From the NCBI GenBank assembly GCA_017871115.1, contig JAFCIZ010000001.1, positions 310,001-374,000 of the forward strand: a stretch of DNA of 64,000 nt, given 5' to 3'. The notes beneath the pieces were generated by a model that was given only the letters and a program-made list of their open reading frames with translations, was not told the DNA's origin and did no database searches. The stretch comes from Cunninghamella blakesleeana (Eukaryota; Mucoromycota; Mucoromycetes; Mucorales; Cunninghamellaceae). This document shows positions 35,901 through 48,899 of this stretch, piece after piece (position 1 is the stretch's first letter; every line of letters starts with the position of its first letter). Made by a program: the position numbers and the translations under genes.

Positions 35901-38310
35901 TTCTATTACTAACACTGGACCTATGGATGCTACTATTTCATTCCCTGCTCCTTTAACTGTTAGATGGGGTGGTAAGACTATTGGTACAGCTACTATGCCT
36001 CCTGTTCAAGCTGTTGGTGGTCAAGGTGCTCAATTTGATGTACCATCCAACTTTGTCGTCACTGACCAAAAGGCCATGGAAGAATTTGCTGCATATATGA
36101 TCAATAATGAAAACTTTGTTTGGGAAATTTCAACTGATAATGTCAACGTTAATGCTCTTGGATTCACTTTCACTAACATTAAAATGCAAAAATTCGTTAC
36201 TATTAAAGGTTGTAATGGATTCAAGGGTGCTGTTACAATTAATTCCTTCAACTTACCTGCTAATGACCCTGCTGGTGGTATTACTCTTATTGCTGATACT
36301 ACTATTGTCAATCCTTCTCAAGTTGGTTTCTCACTTGGATCTGCTGCTTTCAACAGTTATTATAAAGATGTATTGGTTGGACCTCTTGCTGCTTCTCCTG
36401 CTAACTTTGCACCTCTCTCACCATCAAAGATTCAAATGAAGGGTCGTATGATTCCTCAAAATACTAAACATGGTTTAGAAATGGTCACTGAAGTATTCAA
36501 GGCTTATTTAGCTGCTAAAGATTCTATTCTTTCAGTTAATGGTGATTATGCTACTGGACCTACTGGTCAAGTTGAATGGTTAACTAATGCTTTCAAGACT
36601 CTTAAGATTGAAAATGTTATTTTACCTGGACCTAAGGTACCTCCTACTTTGATCCCTTCTATTACTATGATGAACATGCAATTAGATTTCACTAAGGATC
36701 CTTATGCTCCCCCTACTAGCAGTCAAGAAGTTCAAGCTCAACTTAAGAATCCATTCGGTTTCCCTCTTGGTGTTTCTGAGTTAAGTATGGAAGTAGATGC
36801 TGGTGTTGCTGGTCACAAGATGGCCCATCTTTCTGTTCCTACTTCAAAGGCTACTACTGATGCTAATGGCATTGTTAAGACTCAATTCTCAAATATCCCC
36901 TTCAAGGTTGCTGATGATGCTCACCAATTATTCGCTGGTTTCTTAACTGCTCTCACTAAATCAGCTAATGGTAGCTTTGCACTTTCTGGATCTTCTAATG
37001 CTCTTGCTCATACTGCTATTGGTGATATTCAACTTGATGGTGTTACCTTTGATGTTACTACTTCTTTGGCTGGTAAGTTTTTTACTATATATTTTTTTGT
37101 GATCTTTTTTTTTTTTTTAAAAAAAAAAAAGTAAAATGTCAAATGCAAATGAATGTTTATTTTTTTTTCTTTTTTAATATAATTTTAATTTTTAGGTTTC
37201 GCCAACTTTGGTGGAAAGGTTGATATTCTTTCTCTTGAAGTTACTGGTGGTACTAAGGATTATGCTATTATCACATTAACTATTGCTCTCACCAATCCTT
37301 CTCAAATCACAATCACTGTTGGTGATATCAACTTCTCTGCTAAGGCTCATGGTTATGTTATTGGTCAAGCCTTCATTAAAGATACTATCATCAAACCTGG
37401 TGTAAATCAATATACTTCTGAATTCCGTCTTGCTGGTCCTACTGAATTAATTGGTCAAGTATTCGCTGGTTACTTAACTGGTGCTCAAGTACCTCTTAAT
37501 ATTGTTGGAACTGAAACTTCCACCGCTATTGAACCATTAAAGAATGCCTTCCAAACTGTTAATCTTGCTACTACTATGAAAGGTATTAATGCTCAGTTAG
37601 TATCCCATGTCAAGGTTGTAATTAATCTTGAAGAACTTGCTAATAATAAGGCTAGATCAGTTGTAACTCTTTCTAATCCTCTTAAGGCTGATTATCAATT
37701 GATTGGTCTTAAAGCTGTTGCTACTTGGCAAGGTGCTTCTAAATTGATTACTATTGGTGAAATTAATGGTATTGATAAACCTTGTACTTGTCCTGCTGGT
37801 GGTACTGTTGTTTGTGATGCATGGACTGTTGACGTTAAGGCTGGACTTGTTGAATTAGGTGAATACTTATTTGCTCCTAATAAGAATTTGAACTTACAAA
37901 ATCAAATCACTGCTCTTGTTGGTGGACCAGGTGGATACCAAGCTACTTTTGGTTATGTTGCTAATAATGTACCTACTGAAATGGAATTCGATTTAGGTAT
38001 TGCTTCAATTCCTCTTGGTGGTTTACCTAAAATACTTAGCAAAGGAGATGATAATAAAGCAAAACAAATTATGGATCAACTTGAAGGCATTATTCCCAAA
38101 GGTAATCCACTCGCTGACGCTCTTTTCCCTAGACCTACTACTACTACTACAACTACTGCTGCTCAACCTACACCTTCAGAAAATAAACCCGCTGAAACAC
38201 CAGAAAATAAACCAACTCAACCTCCAGAAAATAAACCTACTGAAGCTCCCGAAAATAAACCAACCGAACCTCAAACCCCTCCTCCTTCTGGTGCACCCCA
38301 ACCTTCTTAA
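32962..38310 (+). CDS. Giant type II membrane protein, Tag1-like/DUF3712 family, tandem copy 3
   Basis: Exons 32962-33593, 33728-33768, 33971-37072 and 37196-38310; 4890 nt, 1629 aa. The N-tail is almost the same as in copy 2 (NDDLMEEYSEKPPPP), with the membrane helix at about 54-79. The 41-nt exon 2 and 3102-nt exon 3 match the other copies in length. Exon 3 is more diverged from copies 1 and 2 than they are from each other, but a central block around 35215-35600 is nearly identical in all three. Exon 4 is closest to copy 2. The C-terminal tail differs: several ENKPTE/ENKPTQ repeats and an end in PPPSGAPQPS, without the FPFK ending of the other two. Same family and same caveats on function. 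Confidence 0.85.
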
Positions 38311-39648
38311 ACTACTTCATAAGCTGGTAATCATTATTTTATTATTTTCAAAATGATGATGTAGGGTAGTGGTTTAATTAATAAATAGTAAAATATTTAT
38401 TTATTTTTATTTTTTATTTCTTAATTACTATATATTAATATTTATTTTATTACTATTACTACTTTATTACTTACTATTTAAATTTATTATTATTTATTAC
38501 TTATTTTATCTTTCTGTTTTATTTCAATATTTCTCTTTCATTCTTATTTTTTTTTTTATATTCTTTATCTTTTCTCTTTACTCTTCTTTCTTTACTCTTT
38601 CCCTTTCTTTATTCTTTCTATTATTCTTTATTCTTTTCTCTTTATCTTATTCTTTCTTTCTCTTTTTTTCTTTTTTCATTCTTTCTCTTTTTATCTTTTT
38701 TCATTCTCTCTATTTTATTTTTCCTTCTTTCTCTCTTCTTTCTTTTATTTATTACTCTTTCTTCTTCTTTATTATATGTATTTTATTTACTTATTACATA
38801 CTTAATTAGAATATAAGTATATCTAAGATGTACTTATTTATATTTTATTTGTAATATCTTGTAATGTTTATTATTTTTATATTTACGTTTCTTTTAAAAT
38901 ATTGATTATTTTATATTTATTTCATTTTTTTTTAATATATAAACTATTCTTTAACATTTTATTTTTAATGGTTGATAATGCTTTTATATAAAATAACGTT
39001 ATTCTTTTTCATTTTTTTTTAAATGTATATCTTTAAAAAAAAAATAATGTTATTTAGTTTTTACCATTTCAGTTAAATGCAAAAAGAAGAAATAGAGTAT
39101 ATAAGAATAACAGTAAAAAAAAAAAAAAATATTCCATATAAACATATACTATTTTGTAATCCTTGCACAATCTCTTTTTTTTTTTTTCAGCATACCTTTT
39201 TATTTTATATTTTATCTTTTCTTTACTTTATTATCTACTTAATAGTAATTTTGTTATTTTATTTAAAACACTTGAATTCTAATTTTCTTTTTGAATTTAA
39301 ACCTAAGAAAACAAAAATTGAAGGGAAAAAAAATATATTGTAAATTTCTTTTTATAATTTTTAAGAAATTAGTGTTTGCCTAATAAACTCTTTATATTTG
39401 AATAATTCTTTGGATACAAGTTATTTATTTCAGATATATATGACCATTATTATTAAGATTATTATTATTATTACCATGAATGGTATAAGAAAAAAAAAAG
39501 TGAAGTCTAAATATAAAGTTAAAATACTTTTTTTTTAATAAAGAATAAAAAAATATACAATGAATTAAAAATAGGAATAATAATAATAGTAATAATAATA
39601 AAAATTAATGATAATAATAATAATAGAAGTAAAAAAAAGAAATAAAAA
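38311..39648. other. Convergent intergenic region
   Basis: This lies between tandem copy 3 (+) and the CofD-like gene (-). Bases 38500-38780 are a strikingly pure T/C tract on the plus strand built of TTCTTT, TTTCTC and TTTATT words. The remainder is AT-rich. The small open frame at 39077-39343 is low-complexity Phe/Lys/Leu and is not called. Confidence 0.55.
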
Positions 39649-41599
39649 TTATATACAAAGATCACGTAAAGTAATAGTTAAAGCCTTGTCATCATAAACA
39701 CCTTTTCCAGTAGAAGGACAAACAGAGCCATTTAGTTTTATACATTGAATACCCAATTTTTCAATAGCAATTGTATCTACAGGAATTTCCCCATTGTCTA
39801 AATAAATCAAATGAGTAATAAAAGAAGAAGGTGGAGAGGGATTAAATAAGTGATCAGGGAATGGTGGATAAAGATGAGTTGGAGAGCTTGAGAAAGAAGC
39901 ATAGCCGCTGTCTATACTATATCTTGATTTATTATTATTATAGTTATATGTATGGTTATTATTAGGAATATAATGATGAGGATGATGGTATGGATGATGG
40001 AGAGAGAGTGAATGATGATATGATAAAGAAGAAGGAGAGGTAGATATTTTTTGGGTTAAATTGGTCTCATAAAAAGCTCTTCTACAGTCGATACGTTGAC
40101 TTTCATTTAATGCACTTGTAATTGTTAAAATAAAGTCCATTGCTGTATAACCATGGGTTTCTCTATCGTTGGAGCCATTTAAAAGTAATACTTTATAACG
40201 TAAAGATTGAGATTGAGCAATGGCATTACCAACATTTCTTAAAATTAAAGAAGGAACAATGGATGTATATAAAGAACCAATAGAATAGATTAAAGAGTTT
40301 TTTGTTGATAATTGAGTAATGACTTTGGGATTAGGAATGGGGTATATTTCTTGGCCATATTCATTAATATAATAGATTCGTTTAATAGGTGAAGATAATT
40401 GTTGTTGATGGTCGGCATTTTTATCAAAAAATAAATTGCTACTGCTTGTACTATGATAACTATGGCATAAATCCATATCATTTTGTTGATGATGTTGGTC
40501 ATTATTATTAAAAAATGCAGATCTTTTATCTGTCGTCATCAACATCATGGCATCATTATCATTATCGTGGTGGTGATCTAAAGAATCAAATGGTGTTGTT
40601 GGATGTTCATCATTAAAAGGCATAAAAGCATCAATAGGGTTGATCATATGAGGCAACATATTTTTTTCTTGATTTGGAGATGAGGATGGGTGACTAATTT
40701 CACATTGACCAATAATAATTTCTCCATTTTCTAATTGAGCCGCAATAGTAGCCATTTGGTTTGTATTGATCACAGGAATTACTTTGGTAGGTTCATCGAT
40801 ACCAGTAATGGCAGCAAATAAAAATAAAGCCGCTTCTAAGGACCCAAAAAATTGCCTTGCTCCAGTTAAAAAGAAATTTCCAATACTACCATTACAAAAA
40901 TTAAATCGTTTATGTGCCCTTTTTAAAATTTCTCCATTAAAATTTGTTAAAAATCCACGAATAGTTTCCTTTTTTTCGGCCGGTATTTTTTTCCATAAAC
41001 TAAAAGAAAAAGAAAAAGAAAAAACAAGAAAAACAAGAAAAGAGAATATATATTAATAAGATGATTGCATATATATATATATATATATATAATCTTTTGA
41101 TTTTCTATTATTATTAAAGTTATTCACCTTGATCGACCTTCAACAATAGAAGCCCATTCATCTTTTACTTGTTCAGGATCATTAGATAATCGATAACTTA
41201 GTAATTCTTTAATGGCTACTCTTTCTTCAGAAGGATTAGGTTCAACAATATCTATTAATCGAGTTAATCTTGACCGTAAATCGCCAATACTTGGTCCTCC
41301 TAATACCCTTAAAATTTCACTCTACAAAATAGGAAAATCATAAAAAAAAAAAAATACAGAGAGATAAATCATATATGGTTAGTTAAATAAACTTTAAATA
41401 TAGTATGGATTTTTATTTTTTATTTCCTTCTATTACTATAATTTATTTATGTTTTAAAATAATTTCTACTTACAGTTGAACCACCATTATCTGATATACC
41501 TAATACATAACTAGCGTCTTGATTACCAACTATATGAAAAGCATTGGCAATATGATTACAAGCTGATCCACCAGAAAATATTACAAAAGAAGGTGACAT
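39649..41599 (-). CDS. CofD/UPF0052-fold protein
   Basis: Exons 41599-41474, 41321-41128 and 40999-39649; 1671 nt, 556 aa, all phases closing. The N-terminus has the Rossmann-like start FSGGSA (8-13) and the motif SDNGGST (36-42), which corresponds to the DDGGS motif of CofD and YvcK proteins. RVLGGPSIGDLRSRL follows. Later blocks are GARQFFGSLEAALFLF, the GSLYTSIVPSLIL motif of the family and a block around NDRETHGYTAMDFI. CofD transfers 2-phospho-L-lactate in coenzyme F420 synthesis. Fungi are not known to make F420, and YvcK-type members bind UDP-sugars, so the reaction here is unknown. An Asp/His/Asn-rich insert of about 100 residues splits the fold and a second lies near the C-terminus; both look disordered. 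The start ATG immediately precedes the first motif. Confidence 0.82.
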
Positions 41600-42960
41600 A
41601 TTATTTTAAACTCAATAAATATATAGTAACTTTAGTAAATAAAGTATTGATAAATTATTAAAATATTATTATTAATATTGAAATGGTATTGTTGAGGATA
41701 TATAATATATAAATATGAATAGGAAAAAATGAAAATAAAAAGAGAGAGAGTAAAAAAAAAAATATTACAGGAAAGAAAAAACAAAAAATAATAAAAAAAA
41801 AGGGGAGTTGAAAAATAAAATCAAAAATAGCATCTCTAGTTGATGATAGATATAATTTTTCAAAAGAGGTAATAATCGGAAATGAGTGATAAGATAAAGC
41901 CTCTTGTTAGGCCAATCATGTGAAAGTATACGCCTATATAAAATATTGATTATCATATAAAAATATAATAGATAAGATGAATTCATATTGATCCTACTCT
42001 CTTTCTCTCTCTCTCTCTCTCTCTCATGAGACAAACTTAATATTTTCCTAATATCTTTTAAACCTTTCGCTTTTTTTCTTTTTATTATGATGTAATTACT
42101 ATTTCATTGTTATAATTAATTATATCTTTATATTTTAATGAGAAACCCCGGTTCATCATTTTTTTCCTTTCCTTTTCCATTATATAATCTCTCATGTATT
42201 GAGCCAAAAAAAAAAGTATAAGCACAAATGAGGTATTTAATATGTATATATTAATATATATGTATGTTCCAGATAAACCCTATGTTGAGGTGTTTTTTTG
42301 ATCGCTCATAAATTTTTTAACAACAAATAATATAAAAAAGATCGACATTTAATGGCGATATATTAAATATTGGGGATGTTTTTTTTTAAAAAAAAAAAAG
42401 AAATTAGGATTTCATTATGATAAACATAACAAATAATAGGAGAAGAATACATAACAAGTTATTTAATGCCGCATATAAAAAATGATAATTTTTTTTTCTA
42501 ATTCATTACCTACATATTGACATAATTATAATAATAGTATAAAGTATGGGATGTTTCGGATGCAATTCAGTTTTTTTATTGTTCGCTAATTGCCGATTCC
42601 TGGTTGGACAATCCTAAATTTAATTTTCTTTTTTTTTTTGTTACACATTTTTATTAACCTATTTGATACGTTTTATTTTTTAATATGTTTGGTATTATTT
42701 TTATTTATGTTTTTTATTTTCTATAGTAATAATAATAGTAATGATAATGATAAAATGAGTTAAATAAGTATTTATAATAAAAGCAAAAACTAAAAAAGTA
42801 AAGAATAAAAAAAATACACATATACAAATATAAAGCTAATTATAATAATAAAAAGTTGTAAAGATAAAAATAAAATATATATTCACATTTAAAATAAATA
42901 AATAAATAAAAAGGAAATGACAGAATGAAAAAAATAAGAAATTATATATAAATAGTAAGA
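41600..42960. other. Intergenic region between CofD-like and PPR genes
   Basis: This is the upstream region of the minus-strand CofD-like gene and the 3' flank of the minus-strand PPR gene. It contains a CT repeat at 42005-42025, about 400 bp upstream of the CofD-like ATG. The 89-codon frame at 41765-42034 arises from that repeat and is not called. Confidence 0.5.
42005..42025. repeat. (CT)n microsatellite
   Basis: A short run of CT units, purine-rich on the strand of the downstream minus-strand gene, in its likely promoter zone. Confidence 0.85.
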
Positions 42961-45900
42961 TTATTCAATAAGTGAAGCAACACCTTCGACAACTTTTGCG
43001 GGGAAATCACGTAATTTCATCAAGTTTAATACTTCTCTTGCTTTATCCAATTGATCATGATCAACGTAAACTTTTACCATTGCTTCATAAGTACTTGGTT
43101 CCCGTACGATATCATTTTGATTAGTTTTTTCATTAGTCATTCTTTGATGGAAAACTTGTTCAGCCTTTTCTACTTGATTTTCATTACCATAGCCACGAAT
43201 AAACAAATTTTCAATATAAGGAGAGGAAGTAATCTTGGAAGAGGATAACATATCTTGATAAAGTTTTTCAGCATCTTTCATTTGTGAATTTTCTATATAG
43301 GTATCTAATAAGGCTTGATAGACTAATTCATTGGCTTCAACACGAGCTTTATTCATTTCATTATAAACTGCTTGTGCTGATTTCACATCACGATGAAGAC
43401 AACCATAAGATCGAATTAAAGTAGCATAGTGAGTGGGGGTGGGTTCAATATTATGTTTCTTTTTCATTTCCGCTAATAATCCATGGCTGGTGATCATATC
43501 GTAAGGTGTGATGTTGGCATAAGCTTCAATTAATAATTTATAAGTATGTGCTGAAGGTTTCACATTTGCTTTTTTCAATTTATAATAATATTCCAAAGCC
43601 TTTTCTCGATCGTTCTTTTGTTGTACGTAATATTGTATCATTGAATTATATACACCAATACGAGGTTGATATCTTGGTGATTGAGTCATTTCATTAAAGT
43701 AATGAACAGCACGATGTTCAGAGGAACAACGAATACATGCAGAGATGACAGAGGAATATGTAACTGTGTTGGGGGAAATACCAAGTTCTTGCATTTCATT
43801 AAATAATAATAAGGCAGGTTCCAATTTACGACATTTGGCTAATTGAGAAATAATTACATTATAAAAATAAACTGTAGGTTTGACATCATGTCTTTTTGCT
43901 TCTTCATAAATCACCATAGCATCCAAGGATTCATCTGTTGTATCATTGACAGCACATGTTAAAAGACAGGCATAAGCATCTGCATCAGGGTAGGTACCAC
44001 TTGCACGAAGTTTATCATAAAACACTTTAGCTGTAGCCAAGTCCGATTGACGGGCATGAGCAATTAACATATTATTGTTTAAAATATGAAGGGCATGATG
44101 GCGTTGTCCTGCTTCTAATTGTTGGAAAGGCTTATTGACTAAGTTATAAATGGCAGTGGTGACATCCAACTTTCCTAATTTATTGGCAGATTGGATCATG
44201 TCACGCACAGCTTCGGGTGTTGGTACCATTCCTTTTTCAATAATTTTTTCTTTCATAATTGCAATGGCTTTGTCAAATTGACCATGAAGAGCAGCGCCTA
44301 AAGCTTCACCAGAGAGAAGATCTCTTGCAGCAAAATCGTTATTATTATCATTATTACCCTTTGATTCCTTTTCCGAATGATTTGTTGTTGATGGTAATTG
44401 GTCTAATTGTTCTTGAATAGCAGGATAATAGCTGGTAAATAATTGTTTCCATTTAGCTTCATCTTGTGGACGGCCAAGTTTACCCATACGAGTATAAACA
44501 CGAATATAAATACTAGAATTGCTACCAATATTATGCTGGTGCATATCTTCTAAAAGTTCAAAGGCAAGTTTACTGAATTGATCTGCTGATAAAGGTGCTT
44601 TGAAAGCTGCTTCATATAATGTAAAATAAGTGCGAGTATTAGAATAATCGATAAATTCCTTCCAAGTAATAGAATCCTTCTTTGTTTTTTCATACAAATC
44701 AAGAATGGTGGTAGATAATTTAGGTGGTAATCGTATAGAATAATTATTAAGAACACGTAAAATATCTAAAGATGAAACTAAATGGTTGGATCGGTCGGCA
44801 ATCGTAAATGCAGTGGTGACTAAAGGTGAATTATGGTTGATGAAATTAGACTTTCCGTGTAATTGAATCACTTCTTTCACAACATCAGCAGATTTAATGT
44901 AATCACCAGATTCAACATAAGCATTGACAATTTTACAACAAAGGTTGGCATCCAATTCAAGTCCATGAGTGGTCATTTGTCGCATTACATCCAAAGCATA
45001 ATCCTTTTGGTTGGCGGCAATACAAGCATTCACATATTCAGATATATGGCCATATTGACGATTCAAATTCAAATTTAATAATTCCTTATATGCTTCATTT
45101 GCTTTATCCAAATTCATCATTTTACTATAAGTTGATAAAAGTAAACCATAGGTATTTGCATCAGGATTAGGTAATTGTTCATTTGTTTTGAGTTTTTCCA
45201 AAAGTTCGGTCACTAATTCCATATTACCATCCAAGCAGGCACGGTAAAAAATTCGATTATAAGGAGAAATTGTAATGGGTACTTTATCCTTGACCATAGT
45301 TTGTTCAATAATTTTAAGAGCACCATTGAGATCACCAGCATTAACATGAGCAAATACAAGAGCGTTATAAACATAACTAGGATCGTGTTGTGGAAGAGCA
45401 CGATGAATGGATTTGTACTCTTTGAAACACTCACCTACTGATTTCAAATCACCAGCAGTACCAAACATAGACATCAACATGGCAAAGGTTGTTTCATTAG
45501 GACGGAGACGAGCATTTTCCAATTGTTCATAAATAAACAATCCATCTTGAGTATTACCAACATAAGAAAGTCCACGTAAAAGATTATTATATAATTCTAA
45601 ATCAAAAGCTTGTGTTGATTTTTCTTGTACAGCATGTTCAAATACTGCAATAGCCTTTTGTAAATTTCTTTCAGATTCTAATGCTTGAAGATTTGATCCT
45701 ATTAAAAAGTAATTAAAATAAAAATAAACAAATTAGAATTAACATTAAAATTAGAATTAGAGTTATATTTATTAATTTTTTTTATATAAAAAATCATATC
45801 ATTTTTTTTTTATTTTTTTTTTTTTTCACTCTTTATTTTTAATATGATTAAATAAGATCAAGACTTACCAGCTTTATTAAGAGAATTCACAGTAGTAGAA

Positions 45901-46628
45901 GTAAGAGCAACTTGATTTTCACTAGCAGCTGAATTAATATCCATTTGACGACGAAGTACATTAGAAGCACGATTCACTTCAGAATCTCTTGCACATAAAT
46001 TTTTGATCAAAATAGCATAGGTTTCAGAAGTAGGACGAATACCATGGTTAATCATATCATTATATACATTCATCATATCAGTTAAAGGCTGATTTTTCTT
46101 TTGTAAAGTACCATACGATTCGATAACAGCTTGATAGGTTTGAGTTGATAGAGGTTTATCAATTTTTTTACTTGCCATAAATTCTTCCACTACAGCGGAA
46201 TGATTTTTAATTCTTGCAAGTTCTAAAATCCGAGCATTAGGTTCTTCTATAAGTTCAGGGGTCAAGGCGGCTTCAATAGTGGATTGAGATTTATGAGCTA
46301 CTGAAGCATTGAAGCGAACATGCTGTCTAACAATATTGTTTTTGATGGAGTATTTAGTGGTTGTCCAATTAGCTGTACGAGAAAGAGGAGCGAATGAATT
46401 ACCATGAAAAAATTCATTATTGTTTTTGTTGTTGTTTTTGTTATTGTTGTTGTTGTTGTCATTATTATTTAAAGTACGAGAGGTGGTATATAATTTTCCT
46501 GATCTTGCTGGAAAAGTACTAATAAAAGCTGAAGTTTTATTTGCTGCATGTAAAGTAGTCAGTTGCTTAGAAAGGGCTCCTTGTCTAGCAACTGTATTTA
46601 AGACTGTAGCACCTTTAGCTCCATACAT
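42961..46628 (-). CDS. Mitochondrial pentatricopeptide-repeat (PPR) protein
   Basis: Two exons, 46628-45869 and 45698-42961; 3498 nt, 1165 aa. The first about 50 residues are rich in Ala, Ser, Thr, Lys and Arg with almost no acidic residues, as in a mitochondrial targeting sequence. An Asn run follows (about 55-70). From about residue 150 to the end there are helical 35-residue repeats. Clear PPR units include PTVYFYNVIISQLAKCRKLEPALLLF, PNTVTYSSVISACIRC, PSAHTYKLLIEAYAN and STYEAMVKVYVDHDQLDKAREVL. I count at least 13. Such proteins bind single-stranded organellar RNA and act in mRNA stability, processing or translation (Pet309/Cya-5 type in fungi). The RNA target cannot be read from the sequence by eye. 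Confidence 0.9.
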
Positions 46629-47539
46629 CTTTGGTGAAGAGTAAGTGTTTTAATTTGAGATCAAAGTAGCAAAAATAAATATAATGGTTTTCTTTTTTTT
46701 AATAAAGAATATAAAGAAAGAATATTATTATATAAAACAAAAAGGTATTTAAGAAATAAATAATAAAAAAAAGAATAACGACAAGCAATATCTTCTTTTT
46801 AAAAAAAAATTCTTAAATCTTTTTTAATTTGGTTTGTAAAGAAAAGTGAAAGAGGAACAAAATACGAGAAAAAAATTTAAAAATTTAACAATAAATTTCA
46901 ATTTCCGTCCTTCCGAGTTTTTTTTGAGTCATCCACAATTTTTTTAAGTGCAATGGAATTGTAAGGAATTAAATAGAACCCGATTGAGTTTAAATGTATG
47001 GAAAAAATTTTTACAACTTGTAAAATGACCATAGCCAAATATATCAATATATAAATATATAGTAAAATAAAAAAATCATATGCATTGCTTTTATTTATCT
47101 TTACATATATTATAATGCTACACAGTAATATTATATGATTATATTATCACAGATGAGTTGTTAAATATTTATAATACTTCGAAAAATGATAAAACTTAAA
47201 TAAAAAGGAAACACGTATACTTATTTCCATATAAAGTAGAGCATTGACAACCAATCGTGATTCGCTCCTTACGATACCAAGTAGATTAATAATAGTTTTA
47301 TGATCATGAAAATTTTAATTATATTGAAACACATACGTATGAATAATTTTTTTTAAAAAAGGTTCATGAATTATTTTCAAAACCCATGATTATAATCAGT
47401 TTTTTATACATTTTAATCATAATGAAATAAAAGAACAATATACATCCCACCATTATACTTGTTTATTTTTTAATTCATATATATATAATTGTAATGATTT
47501 ATGCTTTATGCTTTATAAAAATAGAAACAATAGTAATAA
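46629..47539. other. Intergenic region between PPR gene and RPN8
   Basis: Upstream of the PPR gene and downstream of RPN8, both on the minus strand. AT-rich with no coding frame. A moderately GC-richer patch near 46905-46990 is the only compositional change I see. Confidence 0.5.
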
Positions 47540-48899
47540 CTATTGCTTATCCTTTTCATCTTTTTTTGATTCCGAAGATGGAGAACTTAAAGCTGTATCT
47601 TTTACATCTTCTTCAATAGTATTGGTGACTGTATCGTTTGTTGTGGTCCTTTCTTCATTCAAATTATCGATTTTATTATCAATTAAGTTATGCAATGCAA
47701 TAATGGCACGGATAAGACTTGAAAGATACATTAATAAAAGTTGATCATTAGTCTTTGTACTAAAAGCTTGTACCATATACTTTGATTCCAAATTGGGTAA
47801 TAAGTTGAAAATATCCTGCAAATTGTAAATAATTTGATGGTTTACTGGTAGTTGTCCACTAACCACTTTCTGTAAATAATCCCTGATTTCTTCTAATCTA
47901 CCTTTTAATCCTGATAATGAGTTTAATTGCCCATTAATGCGGGTTGATAATGATCCAACTGCATTGTCTTTTATATCTCTTAATAAATGCTCTACTCCAA
48001 TTTCTTCAGCTTCTTCGGCGACTATTTCTGATGTTACATTTAAAAAGGTCTTTGTAGTTGCTGTGCCGTCCTAATATGTATTATAAATATAAAAATAATA
48101 ATGAATACGAAAATGAAAATGGTATTTGTTATTTTTTATTTTCTTTTATTTACTCCATTCATCTTTAACATTTAAATATATATATATATATATATGATTA
48201 TAAACTTACATCTTTAATTTCTTCAATCGAAAAATAAGCATCAGTAGGTATTTCCACATCCTTAGGTTTAACATCAACAATTACTAACACAGGATTTGAA
48301 GTGTATCTTTTGAAGAGCTCATTAATTTCTAAATCACTAGAGCGTAACTTTGGACCACTATGATACCAACCAATCATCTTTTCTTTAGCTTTTTACATAT
48401 ACACATAGTATTAATAATAAGATAAAATAAAAAAGACGGTACCTCATTAATACTTATTTATATTACTTGTATTTAATTGTTCGTATTTACTTGTTTTTTA
48501 TTTGTATTTACCATTGACTTTTTTAAACATGTCGTTCATAGCTTCTACGTAATTGTGATCCAAAAACCATACGGAAGGATCTTTTTCATCTTCTTCGAAA
48601 GGAACTATTACATTTATAATATAATATAATATAATATAATATAATAAAATAAAATTATAATAATAATCAATAACAATACTAATAAATTATTGCTATAAGG
48701 TAAAAATTATAAAAGAATATTTACCAGCAAAGCTATTAGCAACGTTGACAATCTTTCCTTTTTGCTGACCAAGGAGTACACCAACAACACGTTTTTTTGT
48801 ATCTTTGGCGACACGATTGTAATGATCAGTAACTGATAATAATACTAAAGGATGAATATTTACAGTTGTTGAAGTTGAAACAGATGTTGTAGCAGGCAT
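47540..48899 (-). CDS. RPN8: 26S proteasome regulatory subunit Rpn8 (PSMD7)
   Basis: Exons 48899-48725, 48604-48512, 48388-48210 and 48070-47540; 978 nt, 325 aa, in phase throughout and of normal length for Rpn8. The MPN domain is at residues 10-145: [45 protein letters not shown] and [18 protein letters not shown]. The zinc-ligand His pair of an active JAMM enzyme is not present (YHSGP instead of HSHP), as expected for Rpn8, the inactive partner of Rpn11 in the lid. The C-terminal helices include [20 protein letters not shown] sequence that packs into the lid helical bundle. The last 45 residues are acidic, Ser- and Lys-rich. I looked for a PACE-type proteasome promoter element and found none. 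Confidence 0.96.
48616..48645. repeat. (ATAAT)n pentanucleotide repeat in RPN8 intron 1
   Basis: About six units, intronic, on the 3' side of the first RPN8 intron. Confidence 0.85.
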
